Position numbers and translations under genes: made by a program | In this document: piece by piece, positions 43,383 through 52,295 of the stretch | Numbering within the stretch: the stretch's first letter is position 1 | How the letters are laid out: each line of letters begins with the position of its first letter | DNA from: Brevundimonas subvibrioides | Lineage (GTDB): Bacteria; Pseudomonadota; Alphaproteobacteria; Caulobacterales; Caulobacteraceae | NCBI GenBank assembly: GCA_002280475.1 | Contig: NCEB01000013.1 | Location: 1-64,000, forward strand | Length of the DNA: 64,000 bases | Direction: 5' to 3' | The notes under the pieces: generated by a model | The model's database searches: none | Seen by the model: only the letters and a program-made list of their open reading frames with translations | Told to the model about the DNA's origin: nothing

Positions 43383-44240
43383 CTAGGGGGTCTGCAGCGA
43401 GCCCCAGGTGCGGGCCGAGGCCTGGTCGGACGGCGAAACGGCCGTCGTGGCGAGGGCTCGACCCTGCCCCTGGGCCCGTAGCCATTGCAGGTTCCGCTCG
43501 GCCGCCTCGGGCGGCAGGTCGCGCCGGATGATCTGCTCGGCCTCGGACATCTTGCCCTGCAGCCCCAGCGTCATCGCCAGGTTCAGCCGCATCTGCAGCG
43601 TCGCGGTCGGCTGGGCCACGGCCCGACGCAGCATCGCCTCGGCCCCGGCGGCGTCGCCGCTGGTGGCCAGCGCCATGCCGGCGTTGGTCAGGATGTTCGG
43701 ATTGTCGGGCGATATCGCCAGGGCGCTGTGCCAGGCCGCATGCGCGTCCTCGGCCCGGCGCACCTGCTGATAGGCCACGCCCAGCAGCGACAGCGGCCGC
43801 CAGTCGTTCGGGGCCAGGTCCCGCGCCTGTTCCAGCGGCTGGATGCCATAGAAGGCCTGCCCCCGCGCGATCTCGGCCCGGCCCGCTTCCAGCATGGCCT
43901 CGATGTTGGCCGGCTGCAGCGTCAGCACCTGCCGCGCGGTTTGAGCGGCCTGTTCATGCTGGCCCAGCTGACGCAGGGCCTCGGCCAGTTCGACCCCGGC
44001 GACGGGGTCCAGCGGATTGACCTCCATCTCGCGCGACCAGAAGACCGAGCGGGCCAGCGGGTCCAGCCGGTTGTAGGCGGCGCGCTCCTCGGCCGAGGCG
44101 GGCTGGCGGGGTGCCGGCGCGACGGGCTGGGCGGCCTGGGCCTGCGCCGCGCCCTGAGCCGTCTGGGCCAGCGTCGGCGAGGCCACGGCGACCCCGAGGG
44201 CGGCGATTAGGATTGAGGTTCTGACGCCGTTCAGCGACAT
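43383..44240 (-). CDS. Exported TPR protein (TadD-like)
   Basis: 285 residues: a signal peptide (1-26, ending PTLAQ), an Ala/Pro/Gln-rich linker, then six to seven TPR-type helix pairs from about 80 (ALRQLGQHEQAAQTARQVLTL, AGRAEIARGQAFYGIQPLEQA, LSLLGVAYQQVRRAEDAHAAW, NILTNAGMALATSGDAAGAE, LRLNLAMTLGLQGKMSEAEQI). TadD proteins of Flp pili look similar, but no other tad genes are in the window. I chose ATG 44240 for its signal peptide. Confidence 0.8.
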   Translation of the reverse strand: MSLNGVRTSILIAALGVAVASPTLAQTAQGAAQAQAAQPVAPAPRQPASAEERAAYNRLDPLARSVFWSREMEVNPLDPVAGVELAEALRQLGQHEQAAQTARQVLTLQPANIEAMLEAGRAEIARGQAFYGIQPLEQARDLAPNDWRPLSLLGVAYQQVRRAEDAHAAWHSALAISPDNPNILTNAGMALATSGDAAGAEAMLRRAVAQPTATLQMRLNLAMTLGLQGKMSEAEQIIRRDLPPEAAERNLQWLRAQGQGRALATTAVSPSDQASARTWGSLQTP

Positions 44241-44322
44241 GGTGCGGACCGATCCGGATGTCTGACGCGCTCCAGAGTCCGTGGTTCGCGTCAAGCATTG
44301 GTTAATCTGACAAAGGCCCGAC

Positions 44323-45720
44323 ATGTCCGTCCTGTCACCCGATCCCATCGTCGCCACCGATGCACCGGAGGCCGCGTCGGCCACCCCGATCCGTTTCGTG
44401 GGCCCGGACGGCGAGATCGCGCCGGGCGCCCGGTCCTGGGCCGAACGGATGGGGTTCAAGGGCAGGCCCGGGCAGGTTCTCGCGGTCCCCGATGCCGACG
44501 GCGGCGTCGATCGGGTGCTGGTCGGCGTCGGCCAGACCTTCGATCCCATGAGCGCCCGCGCCCTGTCGGCCAAACTGCCGACCGGCCTCTACCGGCTGGA
44601 CCTCGATGCCGACGCCGCCCGCCCGGCGGCCCTGGCCTTCCTGCTCGGCCGCTACGCCTTCGATCGCTACAAAGCCAGGAAGGACGTGGCCGATGTCCGT
44701 CTGGTCGCGCCCGAGGGTTTCGACACCGGGGAGGCCGCTCGCATCGCCGCCGCCTGCGCCCTGGCTCGCGAGATGGTCGACACCCCGCCCGCCGACATGG
44801 GCCCGCTGCAGATGGAGACCATCGCCCGCGAGATCGCCGAGGCCCACGGCGCGACGATCGCAGTGGTCACCGGCGACGACCTGCTGGAACAGAACTATCC
44901 CGCCATCCACGCCGTCGGCCGCGCCGCCGCGCCGCATCGCGCGCCCCGCATCCTGGAGATCGGCTGGAACCTGGATCGCGCCGACCGGCCCCTGATCGCC
45001 CTGGTGGGCAAGGGGGTGGCGTTCGACTCGGGCGGGCTGGACATCAAGTCGGCCGCCGGCATGCGCAACATGAAGAAGGACATGGGCGGCGCGGCCCATG
45101 CCCTGGCGCTGGGCCGTCTGGTCATGCAGGCCGGGCTGGACGTGCGGCTGGTCGTACTGGTCGCCGCGGTCGAGAACGCCATTTCCGCCGACGCCTTCCG
45201 GCCCGGTGACATCCTCTCGACCCGCAAGGGCCTGACGGTCGAGATCGGCAATACGGACGCCGAGGGCCGGCTGATCCTGGCCGACGCCCTGACCCGCGCG
45301 GCCGAACATTCGCCGGGCCTGACGCTGGATTTCGCCACCCTGACCGGCGCCGCCCGGGTGGCCCTCGGGCCGGACCTTCCTCCGCTCTATACCGACGACG
45401 AGGCTCTCGCCGCCGATCTGCTGGCGGCCTCTGCCGAGGTCCGCGACCCCCTCTGGCGCATGCCGCTCTGGCCCGGCTACCGCGCCGCGATCGACAGCGA
45501 TCTGGCCGATGTGCGCAACGACAGCGCCGGCTGGGCCCAGGGCGGATCCATCACCGCCGCCCTGTTCCTGCAGAAATTCGCCCCGACCACCGGCGTCTGG
45601 GCCCATCTGGACGTCTTCGCCTGGAACAGCCGGGGCCGCCCCGGCTGGCCCGAGGGCGGCGAGGCGCAGGGCTTGCGCGCCGCCTATGCGATGCTGAAGG
45701 CGCGTTACGGAAAAACCTGA
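44323..45720 (+). CDS. Leucyl aminopeptidase (M17 family)
   Basis: 465-residue dizinc aminopeptidase. The catalytic region has LVGKGVAFDSGGLDIKSA, KDMGGAAHAL, the M17 signature NTDAEGRLILADAL with its Arg, and ATLTGAARVALG. The N-terminal half (MSVLSPDPIVATDA..., RKDVADVRLVAPEG) is the variable domain. The length and motif order match the aminopeptidase A-like family. AAAGG lies upstream of ATG 44323. It is divergent from the TPR gene. Confidence 0.95.
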   Translation: MSVLSPDPIVATDAPEAASATPIRFVGPDGEIAPGARSWAERMGFKGRPGQVLAVPDADGGVDRVLVGVGQTFDPMSARALSAKLPTGLYRLDLDADAARPAALAFLLGRYAFDRYKARKDVADVRLVAPEGFDTGEAARIAAACALAREMVDTPPADMGPLQMETIAREIAEAHGATIAVVTGDDLLEQNYPAIHAVGRAAAPHRAPRILEIGWNLDRADRPLIALVGKGVAFDSGGLDIKSAAGMRNMKKDMGGAAHALALGRLVMQAGLDVRLVVLVAAVENAISADAFRPGDILSTRKGLTVEIGNTDAEGRLILADALTRAAEHSPGLTLDFATLTGAARVALGPDLPPLYTDDEALAADLLAASAEVRDPLWRMPLWPGYRAAIDSDLADVRNDSAGWAQGGSITAALFLQKFAPTTGVWAHLDVFAWNSRGRPGWPEGGEAQGLRAAYAMLKARYGKT

Positions 45721-45792
45721 TTCAGGTCCGCGCCTTAACGGGATTTTCGCCTTCGACGTTCAGTGTGTCTGTCCAATCGTCAGGGCCTTCGC

Positions 45793-46581
45793 TTGACCGA
45801 CCTGTCCGTTCCCGCCCGGCCGCTGCTGGCCCGTCACGACCTCGCCGCCCTGGCGTTGGAGGGGCTGGTCCGCGCCGACCGCTATCGGGCGACCACGGCC
45901 ATGCGGCTGCGGGCACCCGTCGCCGACATCCACGCCGAAGCCGACGCGGCCTCCGAGCGCATCGACCAGTTGCTGTTCGGCGAGGCCTTCGATGTGTTGG
46001 AACACCGCGACGGCCGCGCCTGGGGCCAGGCCCGGCGCGATGGCGTCGTCGGCTGGGTCGATCTGACCGTCCTCGCGCCCGGCACCCTGCGCCCCACCCA
46101 CAGCGTCTCGGCCGTCGACGCCGACCTGCCGCTGAATGCCCTGGTCACCGATCCGTCGGAGCCGGATCTGCGTCTGCGCCCCATAGGCGACTTCGAGCGC
46201 GATCCGGTCACGGTCGCCCAGCGTCTGATCGGCACGCCCCACGCCCTTGGCGCGCGCTCGTCGATCGCCACGGACTGTTCCGGCCTGGTTCAGCAGGCCC
46301 TGCTGGCCTGCGGCCTGTCCGGCGCGCGCCGCGCCCATGAACAGGCCCAGTTGGGCCATGCCGTCGATCGCGACGATGCCCGTCGCGGCGACCTGGTGAT
46401 CTGGTTGAGCCGGGTCGAGGGTCAGAGCTGGACAGGCCATTCGGCGATCATGCTGGACGAAGCCACTCTCATCCACGCCACGGGGTTCCACGGCGCGGTG
46501 GTCGTCGAAGCCCTGGCGGCGGCCGACGCCCGCTGCCTGTCCGACGGCTTCGCGCCAGCGGTCTTCAGGCGCGTCGTCTAG
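45793..46581 (+). CDS. NlpC/P60 peptidase with SH3-like domains
   Basis: 262-residue C40 family hydrolase that cleaves cell-wall peptides. The N-terminal two-thirds has SH3b-like parts (LRAPVADIHAEADAASERIDQLLFGE, VGWVDLTVL). The catalytic domain starts at about 140: IATDCSGLVQQALLACG has the nucleophile Cys and TGHSAIML the His, with DLVIWL between. It lacks a signal peptide. I take TTG 45793 as start because related proteins begin MTD...PARP and AGGG precedes it; GTG 45763 is a longer option. Confidence 0.88.
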   Translation: MTDLSVPARPLLARHDLAALALEGLVRADRYRATTAMRLRAPVADIHAEADAASERIDQLLFGEAFDVLEHRDGRAWGQARRDGVVGWVDLTVLAPGTLRPTHSVSAVDADLPLNALVTDPSEPDLRLRPIGDFERDPVTVAQRLIGTPHALGARSSIATDCSGLVQQALLACGLSGARRAHEQAQLGHAVDRDDARRGDLVIWLSRVEGQSWTGHSAIMLDEATLIHATGFHGAVVVEALAAADARCLSDGFAPAVFRRVV

Positions 46582-46582
46582 T

Positions 46583-47311
46583 TCAGCTGTTCGGCGGCGT
46601 CGCGCTGTCGGCAGCCGGAGGGGCGATGTTGCCGGGCTGGACGACCGGCGCATTGGGATCGGCGGCCTCGGGAACGACCCCCGGGACGGTCGGATCGACC
46701 GGCACCGTGTCTTGCGTGCCCGGCGTCGCGCCGTCGGTCTCTCCGCCCGGCTGACGCGCCGGATCGGGCGCGGGGATGGCGAAGCCTTCCGAGCCCTGGC
46801 TGCGCAGATAGGCGATCAGGTTCACCCGGGCCGTGGTGTCGCGCAGGCCCGCGAACGACATCTTGGTGCCGTCGACATAGCGGGCCGGGGCGTTGATGAA
46901 CTGGTCCAGCGCGTCCAGAGACCAGGTCGGATCGACCGACCGGTGCGCCACCATGGCCTCCGAGAAGGCGAAGCCGGGATGGGCGCCGACCGAACGACCC
47001 ACGACGCCGTACAGGGCCGGTCCGATGCCGTTGGCCCCGCCGGCGTTGATGGTGTGGCAGGCTTGACAGCGCGCGAAGGCGGCCTCACCGGCGGCCAGAT
47101 CGGCGACGGGCAGCAGCGTGCCCCAGTCGGGCGGCAGGACTTCCTCGGCCCCACCGGCCGCAGCTTCTTCCGGAACATCGATGAAATAGCCCATCTTCTC
47201 GGGCTCTTCAGGCGCATAGACCGCGCCCGAAACCTGCTGCAGCACCAGGACGGCGAAGGCCGTTCCCAGACCCGCGCCCATGATCTTGTTCCACTTCAGA
47301 TCGCCGCTCAT
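46583..47311 (-). CDS. Membrane-anchored cytochrome c
   Basis: 242 residues. An N-terminal uncleaved anchor (about 8-30, KIMGAGLGTAFAVLVLQQV), a linker, and one class I c-type haem domain with CQACH (Cys82, Cys85, His86) and a Met ligand in DGTKMSFAGLRD. The last about 60 residues are a Pro/Asp/Thr-rich tail (QPGGETDGATPGTQDTVPV). It resembles the CycM/cytochrome c552 electron carriers between bc1 and oxidase. ATG 47311 is the start consistent with the anchor. Confidence 0.92.
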   Translation of the reverse strand: MSGDLKWNKIMGAGLGTAFAVLVLQQVSGAVYAPEEPEKMGYFIDVPEEAAAGGAEEVLPPDWGTLLPVADLAAGEAAFARCQACHTINAGGANGIGPALYGVVGRSVGAHPGFAFSEAMVAHRSVDPTWSLDALDQFINAPARYVDGTKMSFAGLRDTTARVNLIAYLRSQGSEGFAIPAPDPARQPGGETDGATPGTQDTVPVDPTVPGVVPEAADPNAPVVQPGNIAPPAADSATPPNS

Positions 47312-47466
47312 ACGCGTCGTCGCATCCCGTCTCTGAGGCCCGTGCCGCGGGGAGGCGAAACGGGCGAATGTCTTGCGGGGCGGTCTCTGACACGCTAGCG
47401 CCGCCTTCGCAACCGGCCGCGCGGCTGCGTCCGCGCCCTTGAAGTCGCATATCGGGAAACGCACGA

Positions 47467-48189
47467 ATGACGCCCCTGATCCTGATCCCGACGCGGATGG
47501 CCGCAGCCCGCCTGCCGGGCAAACCGCTCGCCGATATCGGCGGCAAGCCCATGATCGTGCGCGCCTGGGAACAGGCCGCCGCTTCCGGCCTGCCGGTCGC
47601 CGTGGCCGCCGGCGATGCAGAGATCGTCAAAGTCATCGAGGCGGTCGGCGGTCGCGCCGTCCTGACCGATCCCGCGCTTCCCAGCGGCTCGGACCGCGCC
47701 CTGGCCGCGCTGAACACACTCGACCCTCACGGCGAATACGACGCCGTCATCAATCTGCAGGGCGACATGCCCTTCGCCGATCCGGGTCTGGCCATGGCCT
47801 GCGCGGCCCTGCTGCACGGCGAGCCGTCCTGCGACATCGCCACCCTGGTCGCGCCCGAGCTCGACCCGTCCGACCGCGCCAACGTCGATGTGGTGAAGGC
47901 GGTCCTGGCGCTGAAGGACGGCGACCGCCACGCCCGCGCCCTCTATTTCACCCGCTCGACCCTTTACGGCGACGGCCCCGTCTGGCGCCACATCGGCGTC
48001 TACGGCTACCGCCGGGACGCCTTGAAACGCTTTTGCGCCGCCCCGCCGTCGCCGCTGGAGAAGCGCGAGAAGCTGGAACAGCTCCGCGCCCTGGAACTCG
48101 GCCTGTCCATCTGGGCCGCGACGGTGGATCAGGCCCCCATTTCGGTGGACAACCCGGCGGACCTGGAGGCGGCGCGGGGGATGGTGTGA
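47467..48189 (+). CDS. kdsB: CMP-Kdo synthetase (3-deoxy-manno-octulosonate cytidylyltransferase)
   Basis: 240 residues, activating Kdo with CTP for lipopolysaccharide core synthesis. Motifs: IPTRMAAARLPGKPLADIGGKPMI, the nucleotide-binding VINLQGDMPFADPGL with the metal Asp, YFTRSTLYG and HIGVYGYRRDALKRF. The length is as expected. Confidence 0.95.
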   Translation: MTPLILIPTRMAAARLPGKPLADIGGKPMIVRAWEQAAASGLPVAVAAGDAEIVKVIEAVGGRAVLTDPALPSGSDRALAALNTLDPHGEYDAVINLQGDMPFADPGLAMACAALLHGEPSCDIATLVAPELDPSDRANVDVVKAVLALKDGDRHARALYFTRSTLYGDGPVWRHIGVYGYRRDALKRFCAAPPSPLEKREKLEQLRALELGLSIWAATVDQAPISVDNPADLEAARGMV

Positions 48190-48199
48190 CGCGGGATTT

Positions 48200-48350
48200 C
48201 TCCCTCCCCCTCGGGGGAGGGTGGTCGTAGCGAAGCGGAGACCGGGTGGGGCGGGCAAGGCGACACAACTTCAGGGCTTGCCTTGTCTTTCCCTGCCTTG
48301 CCGCCCCCACCCCCTCGCTGCGCGAGGACCCTCCCCCGAGGGGGAGGGAG
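48200..48350. repeat. 151-bp inverted repeat (family F3, variant)
   Basis: CTCCCTCCCCCTCGGGGGAG at the left and its complement at the right. An inner GGTGGGG/CCCCACC pair flanks a 30-base centre with CAAGGC/GCCTTG repeats. It lies between the convergent kdsB and nudC genes. Confidence 0.85.
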
Positions 48351-48385
48351 AAGGACGCAACCTCTCCCCAATCCCTGATCCCTGA

Positions 48386-49303
48386 TCACTCGCCTTCCAC
48401 CCATGCCTCCAGCAGCGTCCGCGCGATCGCGAACTTCGGCGGGGCCTTCACCTCATGGCTCCCCGCCAGCACCGCCCGCGCCTCGTCCCGGGTGAACCAG
48501 CGCACCTCTTCCAGCTCGGTCTGGTCCGGCGTCGCCTGGTCGTCCGACACCTGCGCGATCAGGCCGATCATCAGCTGCGAGGGGAACGGCCACGGCTGGC
48601 TGGAGTGGTACCGGACCGTCGTCACCGTCAGCCCGGCCTCCTCGGCGATCTCGCGCGCGCAGCCTTCCTCGATGGTCTCGCCGGGCTCGATGAAGCCTGC
48701 CAGCGCCGACATCCGCCCCGCCGGCCAGCTGGCCTGACGTCCCAGCAGGCATCGGTCGCCGAACACCGGCAGCATGATCGACACCGGGTCGACGCGCGGG
48801 AAATGCTCGGCCTGACAGTTCGAACAGGATCGCTTCCAGCCGCCGCAGATGCTGTCGGTCGCGTGGCCGCAGTTGGCGCAGAACCCGTGCCGCCGCCGCC
48901 AGTCGAACAGGCTCTTGGCCCCACCCGCCATCGCCGCGTCCGCTCCCGACAGTACCGCCGCCGCCTCGCGCAGTTCGGTGAAGACTCCCAGCCCCGCCAT
49001 CGGGCCCGCCGCCGGGTCCGCCGGGCCGGTGACCTCGACCGCGAACACCGGCGCGCCCTTCCACAGACCCAGGAACAGCTCCCGGTCCGGATCGCCCACC
49101 AGATCGCGGGCGTGGCTCAGCGCGACCCAGGCCAGGCGCGGACCCTCGGCATGATCCTCCAGCAACGGCCGCCCGTCCCACAGCACCATGGCCAGGGCCT
49201 CGGGATTGGCGGCCTGTTCGGCCAGCCAGTCGGGGTCGTTTCGCCGGTCTCCGGCGCGGTCCAGCGGATTGCCGGCGAAGGTGTTCAGGACGGGGAGGGC
49301 CAT
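48386..49303 (-). CDS. nudC: NADH pyrophosphatase NudC
   Basis: 305-residue Nudix hydrolase acting on NADH or on NAD-capped RNA. Zinc ribbon FCANCGHATDSICGGWKRSC with the following CSNCQAEHFPRVDP. The Nudix box GFIEPGETIEEGCAREIAEEAGL matches GX5EX7REUXEEXGU. The N-terminal about 130 residues are the NudC-specific domain (NTFAGNPLDRAGDRRNDP). The protein is complete. Confidence 0.94.
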   Translation of the reverse strand: MALPVLNTFAGNPLDRAGDRRNDPDWLAEQAANPEALAMVLWDGRPLLEDHAEGPRLAWVALSHARDLVGDPDRELFLGLWKGAPVFAVEVTGPADPAAGPMAGLGVFTELREAAAVLSGADAAMAGGAKSLFDWRRRHGFCANCGHATDSICGGWKRSCSNCQAEHFPRVDPVSIMLPVFGDRCLLGRQASWPAGRMSALAGFIEPGETIEEGCAREIAEEAGLTVTTVRYHSSQPWPFPSQLMIGLIAQVSDDQATPDQTELEEVRWFTRDEARAVLAGSHEVKAPPKFAIARTLLEAWVEGE

Positions 49304-49373
49304 GGCCGCTTCCTAGCGGCGTTCGCGCCCGCCGGGGAGGGGGCCTTGATCTCGCCGCGCGGGGACGCGATAT

Positions 49374-49473
49374 GGGGGGCGGAGATCGCGGGCGAAGGCT
49401 TCGCCAATCTGGTCAGGGCCGGAAGGCAGCAGCCACAACGAATTCCCCTTCGGGTCGCGGTCTCCACCGCTCC
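49374..49473 (+). ncRNA. ffs: Signal recognition particle RNA (4.5S type)
   Basis: The universal SRP core GGTCAGGGCCGGAAGGCAGC (GGAA tetraloop, asymmetric loop) at about 49411-49430 is followed by AGCC. Outer strands GCGGAGATCGCG and CGCGGTCTCCACCGC pair to close a single long hairpin of about 100 nt. Ends are estimated from that pairing; a CTTTCTTT tract follows. It pairs with Ffh to target membrane proteins. Confidence 0.92.
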
Positions 49474-49480
49474 TTTCTTT

Positions 49481-49522
49481 AGCGCTACCGCTCGACGCGC
49501 GGAGCCTCGCTGCTTGAGCGCG
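49481..49522. repeat. Family F5 repeat after SRP RNA
   Basis: AGCGCTACCGCTCGACGCGC ... CTCGCTGCTTGAGCGCG. It is related to 25212-25254 and lies directly against an F3 element. Confidence 0.65.
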
Positions 49523-49525
49523 AGT

Positions 49526-49658
49526 AATCCTCACCCGTAGGGGGAGGGGGACCGCGAAGCGGTGGAGGGGGCCAACCGCAGAGATCGCCGTGTGGAGCAG
49601 GCCCCCTCCGTCTCCTTCGCTGCGCTACGGAGCCACCTCCCCCTAAGGGTGAGGATTG
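49526..49658. repeat. 133-bp inverted repeat (family F3)
   Basis: Outer arms AATCCTCACCC/GGGTGAGGATT, inner GGGGGAGG/CCTCCCCC, with GACCGCGAAGCGGTGGAGGG and the matching CCCTCCGTCTCCTTCGC. It is close to the bioB copy (27707-27837). It ends 57 bases before the next gene start. Confidence 0.9.
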
Positions 49659-49715
49659 GGCGGAACCTTCACCGCGCGAGACCGCTCCTGTGCCGACCTC
49701 AACCGGAGCGGTGAC

Positions 49716-50114
49716 ATGAGCATTCTCGGCAAGATTCTCGGCGGCATCTTCAATCGCAAGAAGGACGCCCCCGCCGCACCTGCACCGACCCCGACCGCGA
49801 CCCCGGCCCAGCCCCCCGTCACCGCCGCCGTCGCCACGGCGCCCCAACCGCCTCAGCCCGTCGATGTCGCCGGCATCCTCGACTTCATGAACGAGCAGCG
49901 GGACCAGACGCTGAACTGGCGCACCTCCATCGTCGACCTGATGAAGCTGATCGGCCTGGAAAGCAGCCTGGCCGAGCGCAAGGAGCTGGCCGACGAGCTC
50001 GGCTACACCGGGGACAAATCCGACAGCGCCAGCATGAACATCTGGCTGCACAAGCAGGTCATCCAGAAGATCATCGACAACGGCGGTCAACTGCCCCGCG
50101 ACATGACGCCGTGA
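49716..50114 (+). CDS. DUF3597 family protein
   Basis: 132 residues. N-terminal MSILGKILGGIFNRKKD, then a low-complexity Ala/Pro/Thr linker (about 20-48), then the conserved DUF3597 part VDVAGILDFMNEQRDQTLNWRTSIVDLMKLIGLESSLAERKELADELGYTGDKSDSASMNIWLHKQVI. The family resembles LysM/CsbD-like stress proteins of unknown role. A GGAGCGGTGAC leader precedes ATG 49716. Confidence 0.88.
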   Translation: MSILGKILGGIFNRKKDAPAAPAPTPTATPAQPPVTAAVATAPQPPQPVDVAGILDFMNEQRDQTLNWRTSIVDLMKLIGLESSLAERKELADELGYTGDKSDSASMNIWLHKQVIQKIIDNGGQLPRDMTP

Positions 50115-50160
50115 CAGATCGGGCCGCAGGCCCAATCAATCTCTGGCCGTGCCTTTTCCA

Positions 50161-50280
50161 GTTTCATCACAGCGGTCACAGCGAAACAAGGCCACGCCGA
50201 TCACAGCGGGACCCCGTGCGTAGCCGCGACGATGCTTCCGCCGTGACCGCTGTGATCCGCCGTGATCGCCGTGATGAACC
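50161..50280. repeat. 120-bp inverted repeat (family F4, copy 2)
   Basis: GTTTCATCACAGCGGTCACAG at the left, CCGCCGTGATCGCCGTGATG at the right. Similar to 34262-34356. It fills most of the 234-base gap before dnaX. Confidence 0.85.
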
Positions 50281-50348
50281 GCTGATGGGCCTGCGGCCGA
50301 GCTCTTAAGGAGTCGCGCACGATCCCCCTCCCGCGCTAACCTCGCCCG

Positions 50349-52205
50349 ATGACCGACGTCGACCTTGATTCCGGCGATCCGCCCTGGGCGGAGGACGACG
50401 ACGCCCCAGAGTCGTCAGAGCATGTGCGCGACGAGAACACCGACGACATGTTCGGCGCGCCCGCGCCTGCCCCAGCGGCCGAGGCCCCCAAAGCCGCGCC
50501 CGCCCCGGTCGAACCGCCGTCCGAGGCGCACCAGAACGACGGGGCCGCCTATACAGTCCTCGCCCGCAAATACCGCCCCCGCACCTTCGAGGACCTGATC
50601 GGGCAGGAGGCGATGGTGCGCACCCTGACCAACGCCTTCGCCACCGGCCGCATCGCCCACGCCTTCATGCTGACCGGCGTGCGGGGGGTCGGAAAAACGA
50701 CCACCGCCCGCCTGCTCGCCCGCGCGCTCAACAACGAGACCGAGACCATCGACCGCCCCTCGCTGGAGCTGACGCCCTTGGGCCGCCACGACGCGGCGAT
50801 CATGGCCGGCCAGCACATGGACGTCATGGAGATGGACGCCGCCAGCCACACCGGCGTCAACGACATCCGCGACATCCTGGAAAGCGTCCGCTACGCCCCG
50901 GTCGAGGCCCGCTACAAGGTCTATGTGCTGGACGAAGTCCACATGCTCTCCAACCAGGCCTTCAACGCCCTGCTGAAGACGCTGGAAGAGCCCCCGCCCC
51001 ACGCCAAGTTCATCTTTGCCACCACCGAGATCAGGAAGGTCCCGGTCACCATCCTCAGCCGCTGCCAGCGCTTCGACCTGCGCCGCGTCGAGCCGGAGAT
51101 CCTGGTCGAACACCTGGCCCGCATCGCCGACAAGGAGGGCATGAAGGTCGAGGCCGACGCCCTGGCGCTGATCGCCCGCGCCGCCGAGGGCTCGGTCCGC
51201 GACGGCCTCTCCCTGCTCGATCAGGCGCTGGTGCAGGGCGAGCGCGGCGAACCCGTGGCCACCGACGTCGTGCGCGACATGCTGGGCCTCGCCGACCGCA
51301 GCCAGACCATCCAGCTGTTCGAACAGATCATGGCCGGCCGCACGCCCGAGGCGCTGGAGACCTTCCGCGCCCTCTATGGCTATGGCGCCGACCCGGTCCA
51401 GGTCACCAACGACCTGCTGGAACACTGCCACGCCGCCTCGGTCGCCAAGATGCTGGGTCCCAACGCCACCCGCCTGCCGAACGACCAGGCCCAGCGACTG
51501 GCGGCCATGGGCGCGGCGGTCTCGGCCGGCACCCTGTCGCGCGCCTGGTCCATGCTTCTGAAGGCCCTCGACGAGGTCCGCCGCGCCCCCAGCCCCGCCG
51601 ACGCCGTCGAGATGGCCATCGTCCGCCTCGCCTACGCCGCCGACCTGCCGGGGCCAGAGGAGGCGCTGAAGAAACTGCAATCCGGCGACCTGACCGGCGG
51701 CGGTTCCAGCGGCGGCCCGTCGCGCGGCGGCGGCGCGGGAGGTGGCGGCGCCTCGGCCCAGCTCGCCGCCCGCCCGTCGGCCCAGCCGAGCCCGCCCGAC
51801 CCCCAGAGCTTCGAGGCCGTCGTCGCCCTGATCGGCGAGCGGCGCGAGATCGCGCTGAAGATGGACGTTGAACGCTACGTCCGCCCCGTCGCCTTCAAGC
51901 CCGGCCAGCTGACGTTCGAGCCCGCCCCGGGCGCCCCCGCCAACCTCGCCACCCGCCTCGCAGGCCGTCTGAAGGAATGGACCGGCCGCCAGTGGTTCGT
52001 CATCGCCAACGGCCAGGGCGGCGGCGAGACCCTGATCGAACAGGAAAAGAAGGCCGCCCAGGCCCTCCGCGCCGAGGTCGAGGCCGACCCCTTCGTCCAG
52101 GCGGTGATGGACGCGTTTCCCGGTACGGTGCTGGGCGAGATCAAGACGCTCGCCCCGGTGGTCGAGATGCCGGTCATCCCGGATGAGGTGGGGGACGAGG
52201 ATTGA
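50349..52205 (+). CDS. dnaX: DNA polymerase III subunit gamma/tau
   Basis: 618-residue clamp-loader ATPase. An acidic/Pro-rich N-terminal extension (1-72) precedes the AAA+ domain: Walker A GVRGVGKTTTARLLARALN, DEVHMLSNQAFNALLKTLEEPP (Walker B), SRCQRF (arginine finger, sensor 1) and SVRDGLSLLDQ. The four-Cys zinc module that E. coli DnaX has after Walker A is absent; NETETIDRPSLELTPLGRHD stands in its place. The C-terminal half has a Gly-rich hinge and a tau-like domain. No slippery frameshift site is evident. Confidence 0.96.
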   Translation: MTDVDLDSGDPPWAEDDDAPESSEHVRDENTDDMFGAPAPAPAAEAPKAAPAPVEPPSEAHQNDGAAYTVLARKYRPRTFEDLIGQEAMVRTLTNAFATGRIAHAFMLTGVRGVGKTTTARLLARALNNETETIDRPSLELTPLGRHDAAIMAGQHMDVMEMDAASHTGVNDIRDILESVRYAPVEARYKVYVLDEVHMLSNQAFNALLKTLEEPPPHAKFIFATTEIRKVPVTILSRCQRFDLRRVEPEILVEHLARIADKEGMKVEADALALIARAAEGSVRDGLSLLDQALVQGERGEPVATDVVRDMLGLADRSQTIQLFEQIMAGRTPEALETFRALYGYGADPVQVTNDLLEHCHAASVAKMLGPNATRLPNDQAQRLAAMGAAVSAGTLSRAWSMLLKALDEVRRAPSPADAVEMAIVRLAYAADLPGPEEALKKLQSGDLTGGGSSGGPSRGGGAGGGGASAQLAARPSAQPSPPDPQSFEAVVALIGERREIALKMDVERYVRPVAFKPGQLTFEPAPGAPANLATRLAGRLKEWTGRQWFVIANGQGGGETLIEQEKKAAQALRAEVEADPFVQAVMDAFPGTVLGEIKTLAPVVEMPVIPDEVGDED

Positions 52206-52259
52206 GGGCGCGACGTGTCCCGCGTTGATTGACGGAGAAACCCTCGGACCCGCGACGGC

Positions 52260-52286
52260 GTAACATTTGAGTCGCCGGGCCGAATA
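52260..52286 (+). promoter_or_regulatory. Predicted SigF-dependent promoter of sigF
   Basis: GTAAC (52260-52264), 16 bases, then CGAAT (52281-52285). It is identical in layout to the site upstream of bufA1. The expected start of transcription (about 52292) is within a few bases of GTG 52296, so the mRNA may be leaderless. Confidence 0.7.
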
Positions 52287-52295
52287 GGGGGGCGT

